From the NCBI GenBank assembly GCA_902362595.1, contig CABIXF010000023.1, positions 1-61,786 of the forward strand: a stretch of 61,786 nucleotides of DNA, given 5' to 3'. Positions 51,768 through 61,785 of this stretch are shown here, piece by piece. The notes beneath the pieces were generated by a model that was not told where the DNA came from, searched no databases, and was given only the letters and a program-made list of their open reading frames with translations. The stretch is from Bacteroidaceae bacterium. Its GTDB lineage: Bacteria; Bacteroidota; Bacteroidia; Bacteroidales; Bacteroidaceae. A program made the position numbers and the translations under genes. The first letter of the stretch is position 1; each line of letters starts with the position of its first letter.

Positions 51768-54700
51768 ATGAAAACATTTCAATCAACTTCAAAATGCAGG
51801 CATATTCTGATGGCAGGTATGCTGGCATGGGGAGTTCTGCCGGGCTTGGCAGTTCCCGAAACGAATGATGCGGCTGTATCTTTAGCGGTTACTCAGCAAA
51901 ATGTGACACTGAAAGGTACGGTAGTAGACAAAAAGACAGGAGAGCCGATTATTGGAGCGAATGTCATTGTGAAGGGTACGACTAATGGAGTCATCACTGA
52001 TTTGGATGGAAATTATACCTTGCAGGCACCTGCTGGGTCTTTACTGGAAATTTCGTATATCGGCTATCAGTCTGTTGAAATAAAAGCCACGGCTCAACCT
52101 CAGAAAATCCAGTTGGGAGAAGATACAGAAGTGTTGGAGGAAGTGGTGGTTGTAGGTTATGGTGTGCAGAAAAAAGCCACAGTGACCGGTTCTGTTGCAA
52201 CTGTTAAAGGTAGCGATTTGAAGACAATTGGTAATGCCAATATCACTAATACTTTTGCAGGTAAGATTCCAGGAGTTGTCGCAACCAACCGTTCGGGTGA
52301 GCCGGGTAACGATGCTTCTAAGATTTATATTCGTGGTATGGGTACTTTGGGTGATACGAATCCGTTGGTTGTAATTGATGGAGTAGCCGATCCAAATAAT
52401 GGTTTGAGTAACTTGGAACGTATGAATCCGAATGATATTGAATCAATCAACGTGCTGAAAGATGCTTCAGCTGCTATTTATGGTTCTCAAGCGGCAAATG
52501 GTGTGATTTTGGTTACTACAAAGCGTGGATCATCAGGCAATGATAAACCAATGGTAAATTATAGTGGTTCTGTGTCGTTGACACAAAATACCCGTGTCCC
52601 TGATTTAATGAATGCCTATGAATATATGACTTATTCAGATGAGGTTCGTAAATATAAAGGAGAAGCTCCACTTTATGAGAATATAAAAGAAGGCTATCTG
52701 GATGGAACTATTGATAGACTTCAGTATGGAGATACTGATTGGATGAAAGCTGTATTTCGTAATGTTGCTCCTCAGACCCGTCATTCTCTTTCTATCAATG
52801 GAGGAACGGATAAGATAAAATATTATGTTTCAGGAGACTATTCTTATCAGGAGCCGATGTATAGAAATACAGTATTTAATTATAATACTTATCAGGTACG
52901 TTCAAATATAGACGCACAAGTAAGTAAAAATTTGAAGATTGGAGTGGATTTAGATGGCCGTAAAGAACGTCGTAATATGGGTATTTATGATTCCTATAAG
53001 ATTTTCTGGGAAACTACCAATGCTTATCCTTACTTGTACGATTATTATCCGAACGGTTTACCGGGTCCAGGTATTAATCAGGGTAATAACCCAGCTGTAT
53101 TGGTTTCTGGAAAAGATACGGGTTATGATAAGGTAGACGATTATTTTGTGAATTCTAAGTTTACTTTTGATTTGAAACTGCCTTGGATTACTGAGGGCTT
53201 GTCTTTGTCTGGATATGGTGCCTTTAATTTCCATTTCCGTAATGAGAAATATCTAATAGATGTATGGGATACTTATCATTATGATCCTACTACTCAGGAT
53301 TATATTAAGCAGACTACCAATCCGGAAGGAGGTACTATCAAGTTGACACAATCACATGAAAACAGCCTTTCGCGTACGCTGCACTTGAAACTGAATTATG
53401 ATCGCACTTTTGGTGACCATCATATCAGTGCCTTTGTGGCTTATGAACAGAATAAATATGACGGAGAGGTATTTGAAGCATTCCGAAATTACTTCTTGAA
53501 CAGTAAACTGGATTACTTAAGTTTTGGTGGTGATAAGGAAAAGACAAACTCTGGTAGCGGTTATGTTTCTGTCAGACAGAATTTCTTCGGGCGTTTGAAT
53601 TACACCCTGAAAGACCGTTATATGTTTGAATTCTCTATTCGTCGTGATGGTTCTATGAATTTTGCTCCCGGTCATCGTTGGGGTACTTTCCCAGGATTGT
53701 CTGTTGGATGGCGTTTGAGTGAAGAACGTTTTATTAAAGAAAAAGCACCGTTTATCAATGACTTGAAGTTACGTGCTTCTTGGGGTAAATTAGGTAATGA
53801 TAGAATTGATCCATTCCAATACATTAATCCGTATGTAGTGCAAGATGGAGCTATTCTTGGAAAAACTCCTTCAATTGGTAAGGCAATTTATCCGGGCGTA
53901 CTTGCTAATCCTAATGTAACCTGGGAAAAAGTTGATTCTAAGAATGTGGCTGTTGATGGTAACTTCTGGAACGGTATGTTGGGATTTACTGTGGAATATT
54001 TCTTCCAGAACCGTAAAGATATTCTGACTGCAAGACAGGCTTCTATACCTTCATACACAGGATTGGGAAATACATTGCCTGATGAAAATCTGGGAGAAGT
54101 AAATAATCAGGGTATTGAAATTATGCTGAATCACCGTAATAAAATCGGAGAAGTAAATTATTACATTGGAGGTAACTTTACTTTTGCTCGTAACAAGATT
54201 AAGTTCTTTGATGAGGCAGCTAACATTCCGAGCTATCAAAGACAGACCGGTGGACCTTTGAATACTTGGTTAATGTATAAGACTGATGGAATTTATCAGA
54301 ATTGGGATGAAGTAAACAGCAGTGTGCACATGCCGGGAGCACAGCCGGGTGATATCAAATATGTAGATGTGGACAATAATGGAGTAATCAGTGAAAATGA
54401 CAAGGTTCGCAGCGAAACTGGAAATGTTCCTGAAATTGTATATGGTATCAATTATGGTATTGAATGGAAGGGATTGGAAGTAAGCATGATGTGGACCGGA
54501 CAAGGCAGAGCTTCACAGATGATTGTCCCTTATTCTTATAACCAGGATAAAGACTTGTACTATAATCGCTGGATTTCGGAAGAGGAAACTCCTAATTCTA
54601 AATATCCTCGTGCTTTTGATAAAGACGACGTGATTAATACACCTTGGAGTGATTTCTGGTTGTATGATGCTTCATTCATTCGTTTGAAGAATGTAGAAGT

Positions 54701-54890
54701 TGCCTATACCTTACCGCAGAAGTGGGTAGAAAAAATGAAATTGCAAAATGTACGTTTCTCATTGTCAGGAACAAACTTGTTGACTTTCGATAAGATTAAA
54801 CTGCAAGATCCGGAATCGGATGCAACTGGTCTTGGTCAGGCTTATCCGCTGGCAAGAACTTACTCATTTGGCATCAATGTGACTTTCTAA
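51768..54890 (+). CDS. SusC/RagA-family TonB-dependent transporter (PUL 2)
   Basis: A 1040-residue outer-membrane importer. Signal region, then the carboxypeptidase-like domain ('LKGTVVDKKTGEPIIGANVIVKGTTNGV', about 48-130), TonB-box-like 'LEEVVVVGYGVQKK', plug ('FAGKIPGVVATNRSGEPGNDASKIYIRGMGTLG', 'DIESINVLKDASAAIYGSQAANGVILVTTKRG') and barrel, ending 'TYSFGINVTF'. It differs clearly from the PUL 1 transporter in the barrel, so a different ligand is likely. It lies 30 bp after GH97 and 21 bp before its SusD partner. Confidence 0.95.
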   Translation: MKTFQSTSKCRHILMAGMLAWGVLPGLAVPETNDAAVSLAVTQQNVTLKGTVVDKKTGEPIIGANVIVKGTTNGVITDLDGNYTLQAPAGSLLEISYIGYQSVEIKATAQPQKIQLGEDTEVLEEVVVVGYGVQKKATVTGSVATVKGSDLKTIGNANITNTFAGKIPGVVATNRSGEPGNDASKIYIRGMGTLGDTNPLVVIDGVADPNNGLSNLERMNPNDIESINVLKDASAAIYGSQAANGVILVTTKRGSSGNDKPMVNYSGSVSLTQNTRVPDLMNAYEYMTYSDEVRKYKGEAPLYENIKEGYLDGTIDRLQYGDTDWMKAVFRNVAPQTRHSLSINGGTDKIKYYVSGDYSYQEPMYRNTVFNYNTYQVRSNIDAQVSKNLKIGVDLDGRKERRNMGIYDSYKIFWETTNAYPYLYDYYPNGLPGPGINQGNNPAVLVSGKDTGYDKVDDYFVNSKFTFDLKLPWITEGLSLSGYGAFNFHFRNEKYLIDVWDTYHYDPTTQDYIKQTTNPEGGTIKLTQSHENSLSRTLHLKLNYDRTFGDHHISAFVAYEQNKYDGEVFEAFRNYFLNSKLDYLSFGGDKEKTNSGSGYVSVRQNFFGRLNYTLKDRYMFEFSIRRDGSMNFAPGHRWGTFPGLSVGWRLSEERFIKEKAPFINDLKLRASWGKLGNDRIDPFQYINPYVVQDGAILGKTPSIGKAIYPGVLANPNVTWEKVDSKNVAVDGNFWNGMLGFTVEYFFQNRKDILTARQASIPSYTGLGNTLPDENLGEVNNQGIEIMLNHRNKIGEVNYYIGGNFTFARNKIKFFDEAANIPSYQRQTGGPLNTWLMYKTDGIYQNWDEVNSSVHMPGAQPGDIKYVDVDNNGVISENDKVRSETGNVPEIVYGINYGIEWKGLEVSMMWTGQGRASQMIVPYSYNQDKDLYYNRWISEEETPNSKYPRAFDKDDVINTPWSDFWLYDASFIRLKNVEVAYTLPQKWVEKMKLQNVRFSLSGTNLLTFDKIKLQDPESDATGLGQAYPLARTYSFGINVTF

Positions 54891-54911
54891 CCTTTTAAGA
54901 AAACTAAGAAT

Positions 54912-56582
54912 ATGAAGACAACATTTATAAAAACAATATGCTTCGGAACATTGCTGGCTTCTATGGCTTCATGCGATATTCTGGATGTGGATCCACTGGA
55001 TACTTATACTGAAGAAGATGTATTCTCAGATGTAAGTCTGCTGAAATCATACGTACACCGGAATTATAACCTTCCGCAAACAGGATGGGATCATACAGCT
55101 TTACGGTATTCGTGTGATGAGTCAATCAATAACTTCAACTGGAATAATTCTTATCAGGTGTTGGAAGGATCGGTTACTCCTGACCAGTTGGGTAACCTTG
55201 ATATTTGGGAAGCCTATTATGAGAATATCAAGAACTGTAATATCTTCTTTGAACACATGGATTATGTGAACAAGGTAGACCAGCCGGAGCAGAACTACTT
55301 GATTGGAGAAACAACCTTCTTCCGTGCGCTTTACTATATGGAACTGGTAAACCGTTATGGAGGAGTACCGATGATAACAAAATCTTATCAACTGGATGAC
55401 ACGGCTGAAGCTTTGAATGTCAAGCGTGCGAGCTATGAAGAATGTGTGGATTCTATTGTTACTTGGTTTGACCGCGCTGCTAATTATCTTCCAGAAGAAT
55501 ATGCGAGTGATGCTGATTTTGGTCGTGTGACAAAAGTGGCTGCTTTGGCCATGAAGAGCCGTATGTTGCTTTATGCTGCCAGTCCATGGTGGGGAGTAAG
55601 AACTTATGAAGAAGCTGCCGATGCTGCAGAAGAAGTTATCGAACTTTGTGGAGGCTTGGGAGTTAATAATCTGGATCCGGATTATCAAGGGTTATTCTTA
55701 AATCCTGAAAGTCCTGAGATTATTTTCCAGCGTCTTTATAATCAAGAATATGGACATTACTTTGATGCTGAAAATAGTCCGAATGGCTGGCATGGGTATT
55801 CTGCTACTTGTGTAACTCAGGAAATGGTTGACAGTTATGAAAAGAGAGGTGGAGTAATGCCTGATACACAGTGGTATGATGATAAGACTACTACAACTGC
55901 TAATCCTTGGGAAGATCGTGATCCGCGTTTCTATGCTTCTATCGTATGCGATGGACAGTCATTCCGTGATGGAGAAGCTGAATTCTATGTCAATGAAGAT
56001 GGTACAACAGGTGGAAAGGATAGTGAGTATGGAACAGATAACTGGAATTATTCTGAAACTCATTACACCATCCGTAAATTTATGGATGAGGCTCTTATTA
56101 ACTTGTGGTCCGAAAAAGCATATCATCCTTGGATTTATTGTCGCTTGGCTGAAATTTATTTGAACTATGCGGAAGCGAAATATTTCTGCGGGGATGAGGT
56201 TACAGCTCGTCAGTATGTAAACTTTGTCCGGGAAAGAGCCCGTAACATGGCTGAAGATCCTACAAACATGTTGCCGGATGTAACAGAAAGTGGAGATGCT
56301 TTGTTGAAGAAAATTCAGCAGGAACGCAAGGTGGAACTGGCCTTTGAGGAACATCGTTATTTTGATGTACGCCGTTGGAAAATTGCGGAAGATACGCAAG
56401 TGGGACAATTCCATGGCATTAAGATTACTAAAAAAGCCGATGGAACTAAAACATATACTATATCGAATGTAGGTAATCCTCGTAAGTTTATTTCTCCTAA
56501 TCACTATTTGGCTCCTATTCCGAATTATGAACGTCGTAAGAATAGTGCATTAGAGCAGAATCCGGGATATTCTGACTTATAA
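54912..56582 (+). CDS. SusD/RagB-family glycan-binding lipoprotein (PUL 2)
   Basis: A 556-residue lipoprotein with lipobox 'ASMASC' near residue 21. SusD features include the N-terminal 'CDILDVDPLDTYTEEDVFSDVSLLKSYVHRNYN', the helical core 'GETTFFRALYYMELVNRYGGVPMITK', 'IYLNYAEAKYFCG' and the C-terminal 'IQQERKVELAFEEHRYFDVRRWKIAE' plus 'NHYLAPIPNYE'. It forms the surface capture complex with the SusC protein immediately upstream. A 13-bp stem-loop follows at 56594-56642. Confidence 0.94.
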   Translation: MKTTFIKTICFGTLLASMASCDILDVDPLDTYTEEDVFSDVSLLKSYVHRNYNLPQTGWDHTALRYSCDESINNFNWNNSYQVLEGSVTPDQLGNLDIWEAYYENIKNCNIFFEHMDYVNKVDQPEQNYLIGETTFFRALYYMELVNRYGGVPMITKSYQLDDTAEALNVKRASYEECVDSIVTWFDRAANYLPEEYASDADFGRVTKVAALAMKSRMLLYAASPWWGVRTYEEAADAAEEVIELCGGLGVNNLDPDYQGLFLNPESPEIIFQRLYNQEYGHYFDAENSPNGWHGYSATCVTQEMVDSYEKRGGVMPDTQWYDDKTTTTANPWEDRDPRFYASIVCDGQSFRDGEAEFYVNEDGTTGGKDSEYGTDNWNYSETHYTIRKFMDEALINLWSEKAYHPWIYCRLAEIYLNYAEAKYFCGDEVTARQYVNFVRERARNMAEDPTNMLPDVTESGDALLKKIQQERKVELAFEEHRYFDVRRWKIAEDTQVGQFHGIKITKKADGTKTYTISNVGNPRKFISPNHYLAPIPNYERRKNSALEQNPGYSDL

Positions 56583-56593
56583 GAATAGTAGAG

Positions 56594-56642
56594 GAAATCT
56601 GTTCCTGAATGAAAAATAAAACTTAATTTAGGAACAGATTTC
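56594..56642 (+). terminator. Intercistronic hairpin after SusD 2
   Basis: GAAATCTGTTCCT (56594-56606) pairs perfectly with AGGAACAGATTTC (56630-56642), with a 23-nt A/T-rich loop and no strong T-run. It is likely a partial terminator or an mRNA stabiliser for the susCD part. Confidence 0.6.
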
Positions 56643-56680
56643 TGATGTTTGTACATACTTAATTTTTAAATCTGTAATTG

Positions 56681-58693
56681 ATGAATTTACTTAGAACAAT
56701 TTTGATTGGTGGAATTGGATTCACTGCATTAGGAGTAAATGCAGTGGAGACAAGTCGTTGGCACATAGCTCCAGATAATCAGATTATCTGGTCGGTGAAC
56801 GAAAATATTCCGCATGAGGATCATATAGAGATGAGTGGAAAGGCTGTTTCTGTGGTTCTCCGTTATGGAGTTGACGGTGAGGGAGCTTTTCGCTTGAACA
56901 AGAGTATGGTATGGCCGCGTCTGCGAACCATTCCTAATAATACCCATGCCAGCCTGATGCGTCGCTATGATTGGAATCCACTTGCAGGAATTACAGTGAA
57001 CGGACGTAGTTTGCAACGTGGAGAAAAGGTAAAAGAACTTGGCATAAAAGGTAAATTGCAGGTAAAGAGTGTAGTAAACCAAGGGTATTATGGAGAATGG
57101 GAGATTATTCGTGAATATTTTCCGTCTACAGAACTTCCTGCTTTGGTAGAGTTGTATCAGGTGATAAATAAAGGAAAGAATTCACTGGCAGTGGAAATTC
57201 CGAAAGATGGTTTCATGGCTCAGACCGATCCGTCTAAAGGAGTAAAGGGAACTTATTTTATTGAAGGAAAACTGCTTCAGAATGGATATTTTACTTTACA
57301 GCCTGGCGACACTTTGCGTTTCTCAGCATCCATTTCTGCGCATGATTCAGAAGCCAGCAGCCTTGTGCTCGATGCCTGTGCAGAGAAGGTAAAAAGAGAA
57401 TCGTTAGTAGCTTCCTGGATGGATAATCTGGTACTGGAAACCCCAGACCCTGTGATAAACCAGATGTTTGCATTTTCAAAGATACGCGCTTGCGAAAGTA
57501 TCTATGAAACTCAGGGAGGACCTATGCATGGTCCGGGAGGAGAGTCGTATTATGCAGCCATTTGGGCTAACGACCAGGCTGAATATATCAATCCTTATTT
57601 CCCTTATACAGGCTATGAATACGGAAATGTTTCAGCTTTAAATAGTTTCAAGCATTTTGCTCGTTTTATAAATGATGATTGGAAACCAATTCCGAGTTCA
57701 ATTGTAGCTGAGGGGCTGGATATCTGGGCTGGAGTAGGCGACCGTGGAGATGCTGCCATGATTGCTTATGGAGCTTCTCGTTACGCTTTGACTCGTGCAA
57801 GCCGTGAAGAAGCCGAAGAGCTGTGGCCGCTTATTTCCTGGTGTCTGGAATATTGTCACCGGAAATTGAATGAAGGAGGAGTGGTAGCTTCGGATACGGA
57901 TGAGCTGGAAAATCGTTTCCCTTCAGGAGATGCCAATCTTTGTACCTCTTCTCTTTATTATGATGCCTTGATTTCGGCTGCATATTTGGCTAAGGAATTA
58001 GGAAAGGGAAATAATGTGGCAAATACTTATAGAAAGCAAGCTTCTACATTACGCAAGAATATTGAAACATATTTTGGAAGTACAGTAGAAGGTTATTCTA
58101 CTTATGCCTATTATAAAGGAAATGATGTGCTTCGTTCCTGGATTTGTATTCCTCTGACAGTGGGTATCGATGAACGAAAGGATGGTACTATTCAAGCATT
58201 GTTTTCACCTCGATTGTGGACTGAGAACGGATTGCTTACACAAGCAGGAAGCGAGACTTTTTGGGATCGTTCCACACTTTATGCTTTGCGGGGAGTATAC
58301 GCGGCTGGCGAAACAGAAAAAGCCACTGAATATTTACAGCGCTACTCTAAAACCCGATTGCTGGGTGAACATGTTCCTTATGCCATTGAGGCATGGCCTG
58401 AAGGAGAACAACGGCATCTTTCAGCAGAAAGCGGTTTGTATGGTCGTATCATCACTGAGGGCTTGTTCGGTATCCGTCCCATTGGATTTAAGTCGTTTAC
58501 TTTGACTCCCCGCCTTCCGCAAAAATGGAATCAGATGGCACTGCATCACGTACGTGCTTTTGGGGCAGACTTTGATTTAATGATTCAACGCCAGGAAGCA
58601 GGAAAGTTGCAAGTCATAATGACTACAAGCCAAGGTAAGAAGAAGGTTTATAACCTGAAAGAAGGGAAAACAATCACAATCAATTTGAAGTAA
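56681..58693 (+). CDS. Putative six-hairpin glycosidase, family not recognised (first)
   Basis: A 670-residue exported protein. A signal peptide ends near 'LGVNAVE'. An N-terminal beta-sandwich (to about 240) precedes an (alpha/alpha)6-barrel-like region. Conserved-looking acidic stretches are 'IWANDQAEYINPYFPYTGYEYG', 'SDTDELENRFPSGDANL' and 'EAWPEGEQRHLSAESGLYGRIITEGLFGI'. The tail 'FGIRPIGFKSFTLTPRLPQKWNQMAL' is the capping domain style of GH65/GH78/GH95-like enzymes. I cannot assign a CAZy family. ATG at 56681 is preferred to the TTG three bases before. It is co-transcribed with PUL 2 and ends 2 bp before the next gene. Confidence 0.7.
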   Translation: MNLLRTILIGGIGFTALGVNAVETSRWHIAPDNQIIWSVNENIPHEDHIEMSGKAVSVVLRYGVDGEGAFRLNKSMVWPRLRTIPNNTHASLMRRYDWNPLAGITVNGRSLQRGEKVKELGIKGKLQVKSVVNQGYYGEWEIIREYFPSTELPALVELYQVINKGKNSLAVEIPKDGFMAQTDPSKGVKGTYFIEGKLLQNGYFTLQPGDTLRFSASISAHDSEASSLVLDACAEKVKRESLVASWMDNLVLETPDPVINQMFAFSKIRACESIYETQGGPMHGPGGESYYAAIWANDQAEYINPYFPYTGYEYGNVSALNSFKHFARFINDDWKPIPSSIVAEGLDIWAGVGDRGDAAMIAYGASRYALTRASREEAEELWPLISWCLEYCHRKLNEGGVVASDTDELENRFPSGDANLCTSSLYYDALISAAYLAKELGKGNNVANTYRKQASTLRKNIETYFGSTVEGYSTYAYYKGNDVLRSWICIPLTVGIDERKDGTIQALFSPRLWTENGLLTQAGSETFWDRSTLYALRGVYAAGETEKATEYLQRYSKTRLLGEHVPYAIEAWPEGEQRHLSAESGLYGRIITEGLFGIRPIGFKSFTLTPRLPQKWNQMALHHVRAFGADFDLMIQRQEAGKLQVIMTTSQGKKKVYNLKEGKTITINLK

Positions 58694-58694
58694 T

Positions 58695-60173
58695 ATGATG
58701 AGACATTTATTATTGCTTGGTACTACGGCTTTACTTTTATCGGGGTGTGGAAATTCGACCCAAAAAGCAGTGATAGAAAAACTTCCTCAAGAGCAGATTG
58801 CCGTATTTGTTTCCACAGACAAGCATTTGGAGAACACTTATAACTGGGCCCGAAAAATGGCGTTGTCGTATGCTCACGATGGTACAGACCCGGTAGGCTA
58901 TTGGTATGAGGCTGCTTTACCTCAGCGTGAAGCTTTTTGTATGCGTGATGTTTCTCATCAATCGGTGGGTGCCCAAATTCTGGGATTGTCTGTGCATAAT
59001 AAAAATATGTTCAGAAAATTTGCAGAGAATATCAGTGAGAGCAAGGACTGGTGTACATACTGGGAAATCAACCGTTATGACAAGCCCGCACCGGCGGATT
59101 ATACGAATGATAAAGAGTTCTGGTATAACCTGAATGCAAATTTCGATGTGATTCAGGCTTGTTGGAAAATGTATGAATGGACTGGTGACAAGGATTATCT
59201 GACGGATTCCTGTTTTGTCAATTTCTATGATAAATCTTTGAATGAGTATATTTCTCGCTGGAAACTCCAGCCTGAGAATGTCATGTCACGGCCACGCTAC
59301 ATGAATCAGCCGGAGAATTTTGACCAGAACAATAACTTCCATACTTGCAGGGGACTGGCTTCTTATGTAGAGAATTTCAGAGGACTGACAATGGGAGTGG
59401 ATTTGATAGCTACACTATATGCAGGATTTAATGCCAGCTCTCAGATGGCTTCGTTGTTAGGCAATAAGGAAAAGGCCGAAAAGGACAGGCAGATGGCACT
59501 TGCATATCGGGATATTCTGGAAAAAGAATGGTGGTGTGAAGACAGTGCCTATTATCAGACTTTCTGGACAGAAGACCGTACTTTCCATCGCGGAGAGGGA
59601 GTTCCGTTTATTTTGTGGTTTGGTGCTACGGATAACACAAACCGTATCCAGGCTTCTGTCAAGGATATTCTGAGTAAGGAATGGAATGTGGAGAACATGT
59701 CTGCTTTTCCTGCATTGCTGTACCGGTTGGGATATCTTAAGGAAGCTTATACTTATCTGACAGAACTTCCCCAGATGAACCGTTCGGAGTATCCAGAGGT
59801 GTCGTATGGAGTAATTGAGGGTACTGTATGTGGCGTGATGGGAGTGGTTCCTTCTGCCAGTGAGAATACAATCTCCACTTGCTCTCGCTTAACTTCAGAT
59901 ACTTTAAATGCAGAAATCAGAAATCTACCTGTACTTGATGGATATGTCAGTGTAAAGCATACCGGATGTATTGCTACCGAGATAGAAAACAATACCTCAC
60001 AGGAACTTGTATGGAAAGCTGCATTTATGGGGCAGTATCCACAGGTTAAAGTTGATGGAAAACTTTATCAGACAGAGTCTTGTCAGGATGTGTACGGAAA
60101 TGTATATTCAATGGTAGAAGTGAAACTACCTTCAGGCAAGAAGATGTATGCACAGGTATCGGATGAAAAATAA
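58695..60173 (+). CDS. Putative six-hairpin glycosidase lipoprotein, family not recognised (second)
   Basis: A 492-residue lipoprotein with lipobox 'LLLSGC'. The protein is almost entirely helical with many Trp/Tyr, in keeping with an (alpha/alpha)6 barrel. A striking motif 'YEAALPQREAFCMRDVSHQSVGAQ' resembles the R-D-x-(S/A)-x-Q active-site region of GH125/GH15-like enzymes. 'WWCEDSAYYQTFWTEDRTFHRGEG' and 'YPEVSYGVIEGTV' are further candidate active-site stretches. The function is inferred only from fold-like features and context. A second ATG follows directly after the first. It is the last gene of the PUL 2 operon, closed by a terminator at 60237-60278. Confidence 0.68.
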   Translation: MMRHLLLLGTTALLLSGCGNSTQKAVIEKLPQEQIAVFVSTDKHLENTYNWARKMALSYAHDGTDPVGYWYEAALPQREAFCMRDVSHQSVGAQILGLSVHNKNMFRKFAENISESKDWCTYWEINRYDKPAPADYTNDKEFWYNLNANFDVIQACWKMYEWTGDKDYLTDSCFVNFYDKSLNEYISRWKLQPENVMSRPRYMNQPENFDQNNNFHTCRGLASYVENFRGLTMGVDLIATLYAGFNASSQMASLLGNKEKAEKDRQMALAYRDILEKEWWCEDSAYYQTFWTEDRTFHRGEGVPFILWFGATDNTNRIQASVKDILSKEWNVENMSAFPALLYRLGYLKEAYTYLTELPQMNRSEYPEVSYGVIEGTVCGVMGVVPSASENTISTCSRLTSDTLNAEIRNLPVLDGYVSVKHTGCIATEIENNTSQELVWKAAFMGQYPQVKVDGKLYQTESCQDVYGNVYSMVEVKLPSGKKMYAQVSDEK

Positions 60174-60236
60174 TAAGAGTTTTTCTTAATGTGTATTTAG
60201 ACTATAGGGATATTCAATAGGTCTTTTCTATAGGAA

Positions 60237-60278
60237 ACCGGTTATTGAAGGAATCGTGATTTTTCTTCAATAACCGGT
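60237..60278 (+). terminator. Terminator of the PUL 2 operon
   Basis: ACCGGTTATTGAAG (60237-60250) and CTTCAATAACCGGT (60265-60278) form a perfect 14-bp stem with a 14-nt loop, followed by ATGGTTTTTG. Confidence 0.85.
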
Positions 60279-60320
60279 ATGGTTTTTGAACGGATTGATT
60301 AAAACTGGAGTAGAATTTTG

Positions 60321-60328
60321 TATTTTTG
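60321..60328 (+). promoter_or_regulatory. -7 box TATTTTTG of the PUL 2 regulator gene
   Basis: It matches TAnnTTTG, 36 bp before the ATG at 60365. No TGGAYA repeat precedes it, so the sensor gene is probably not under the same operator. Confidence 0.5.
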
Positions 60329-60364
60329 CTTAAATGAACATGCTTTAATCTAAACTAATAGGGT

Positions 60365-61720
60365 ATGAAATTCGCGAAACTGCTTTTTTCGATTATATTT
60401 TTAGGCTATTTCCTTTTGTGTGGAGGAGCATCCCGTAATGTGACTCATTACACCATCAGTGACGGACTTTCGAATAATGCGGTATATAGCATTACGCAGG
60501 ATACGAAAGGGCGTATGTGGTTTGGAACGATTGACGGTTTGCACAGTTTTGACGGGAATCATATTCGTGTGTGGAGAGATAGTCGGGTAGAATCCTTGGG
60601 CGCTTGCATTTATACCATATTGGAAGATAGCATGCAACTTTATGTAGGAAGTGAGCGAGGACTGGCAATCTTCAATTTATTGACCGAGAGCTTTTCTGAC
60701 TTTCAGGCCCGTTCCGAGTTTGGTGAGAGCATACATTCTTCCGTATCTCATGTGATGCGTGACAGTCGGCATAATATCTGGATAACTACTGCAGGACAAG
60801 GAGTGTTTCGTTACAATCTTCCCAATAAGACACTTCATCAGTATATGGCTATTGGAAAGGTAAACTGTGATTTTGTGTATTATATAATGGAGGATTCTTC
60901 CGGTACGATATGGCTTGCTACCCGTGAAGGAGGAATCAGTCGTTATGTAGCTTCGCAGGATATGTTTCAACCGGTAGCTTTACAGGATGTGAAAGATGCC
61001 CGTGTGCTGTTTGAGGATTCTTCTCATCGCCTTTGGGTAGGAACGGGGAGAGATGGACTTTATTTATTGGATAAAGAGCATGGGCGACTGATTCAGAAAA
61101 TTCCTCCTCTACAGTTTAATCATCCTTTTCAAGTAAGAAAAATTGTTGAATGGCAGCCCGGTCATCTGTTGTTGGCTTCGGATGAAGGGTTGACGAAGTA
61201 TGATGTGACTACGGAAAAAGTCGATGTGATAAAAGCAGATAGCAGACATCCGGAAGGACTGAACGATAATTACCTGCATGAATTGTTTCTTGACCGGGAG
61301 AATGCGCTTTGGATAGGTACTTACTTTGGTGGGGTAAACTATGTTTCTTCCGTGCAAGATAATTTCCGACATTATCATAAGGACAATTCTCAATTGGATG
61401 CACGTATTATCAGTGTGTTTGCCCATGCAGATAAGGGTAATTTATGGATTGGAACAGATGATGCCGGCTTCTTCTATTGGGACAGACAAAAGCAGACATT
61501 TCAGGGGTATCGCCCTCAAAAAGGAAAGCCAGGACCTGCCTATTATAACATACATGCCTTGTTACAAGATGGAGACAAATTGTTTGTGGGTATGTTTATG
61601 GGTGGTCTGGATATCCTGGATTTGCGGACAGGCAAGTTTAAAAATTATAAGGCAGATACTTCTCCGCGTTCATTGTATTCTTCTGAAATCTATGCACGTG
61701 CGCCCAGATTGGTCGCTTGA
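60365..61720 (+). pseudogene. Hybrid two-component sensor, N-terminal propeller only (disrupted)
   Basis: A signal peptide and about 430 residues of two-component-regulator propeller repeats. Blades are visible as 'GRMWFGTIDGLHSFD', 'HNIWITTAGQGVFRYN', 'GTIWLATREGGISRY', 'HRLWVGTGRDGLYLLD', 'ALWIGTYFGGVNYVS' and 'GNLWIGTDDAGFFYWD'. The start 'ISDGLSNNAVYSITQDTKGRMWFGT' is classic for this sensor class. The blade pattern breaks after 'LYSSEIYA' (about 61696), and a stop follows seven codons later. The remaining propeller, YYY domain, membrane helix, kinase, receiver and AraC domains (usually about 900 more residues) are absent. Neither other frame continues the repeats, so insertion, inversion or an assembly join is likelier than a point frameshift. 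Confidence 0.75.
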
Positions 61721-61785
61721 TAAATACTTCTGTAGTAAGAAGTTAGGATTGGGTTCAATATAATCCTATCGTCAATCAGCTTATC
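61690..61785 (-). other. Short open frame entering from the right edge, unidentified
   Basis: On the minus strand a frame is open from the window edge to a TAG at 61690-61692, giving 31 residues with an ordinary composition ('LNPILTSYYRSIYQ' inside). Its stop codon lies within the broken sensor gene. It could be the C-terminus of a gene on an inserted or inverted segment, or just chance, since a frame this short is often open. I do not recognise the sequence. Confidence 0.2.

Noticed and set aside
61341..61763. Second-frame open reading frame across the end of the sensor gene as evidence for a simple frameshift
   Set aside because: In that frame neither the upstream nor the downstream peptide shows propeller motifs, so it does not restore the protein.
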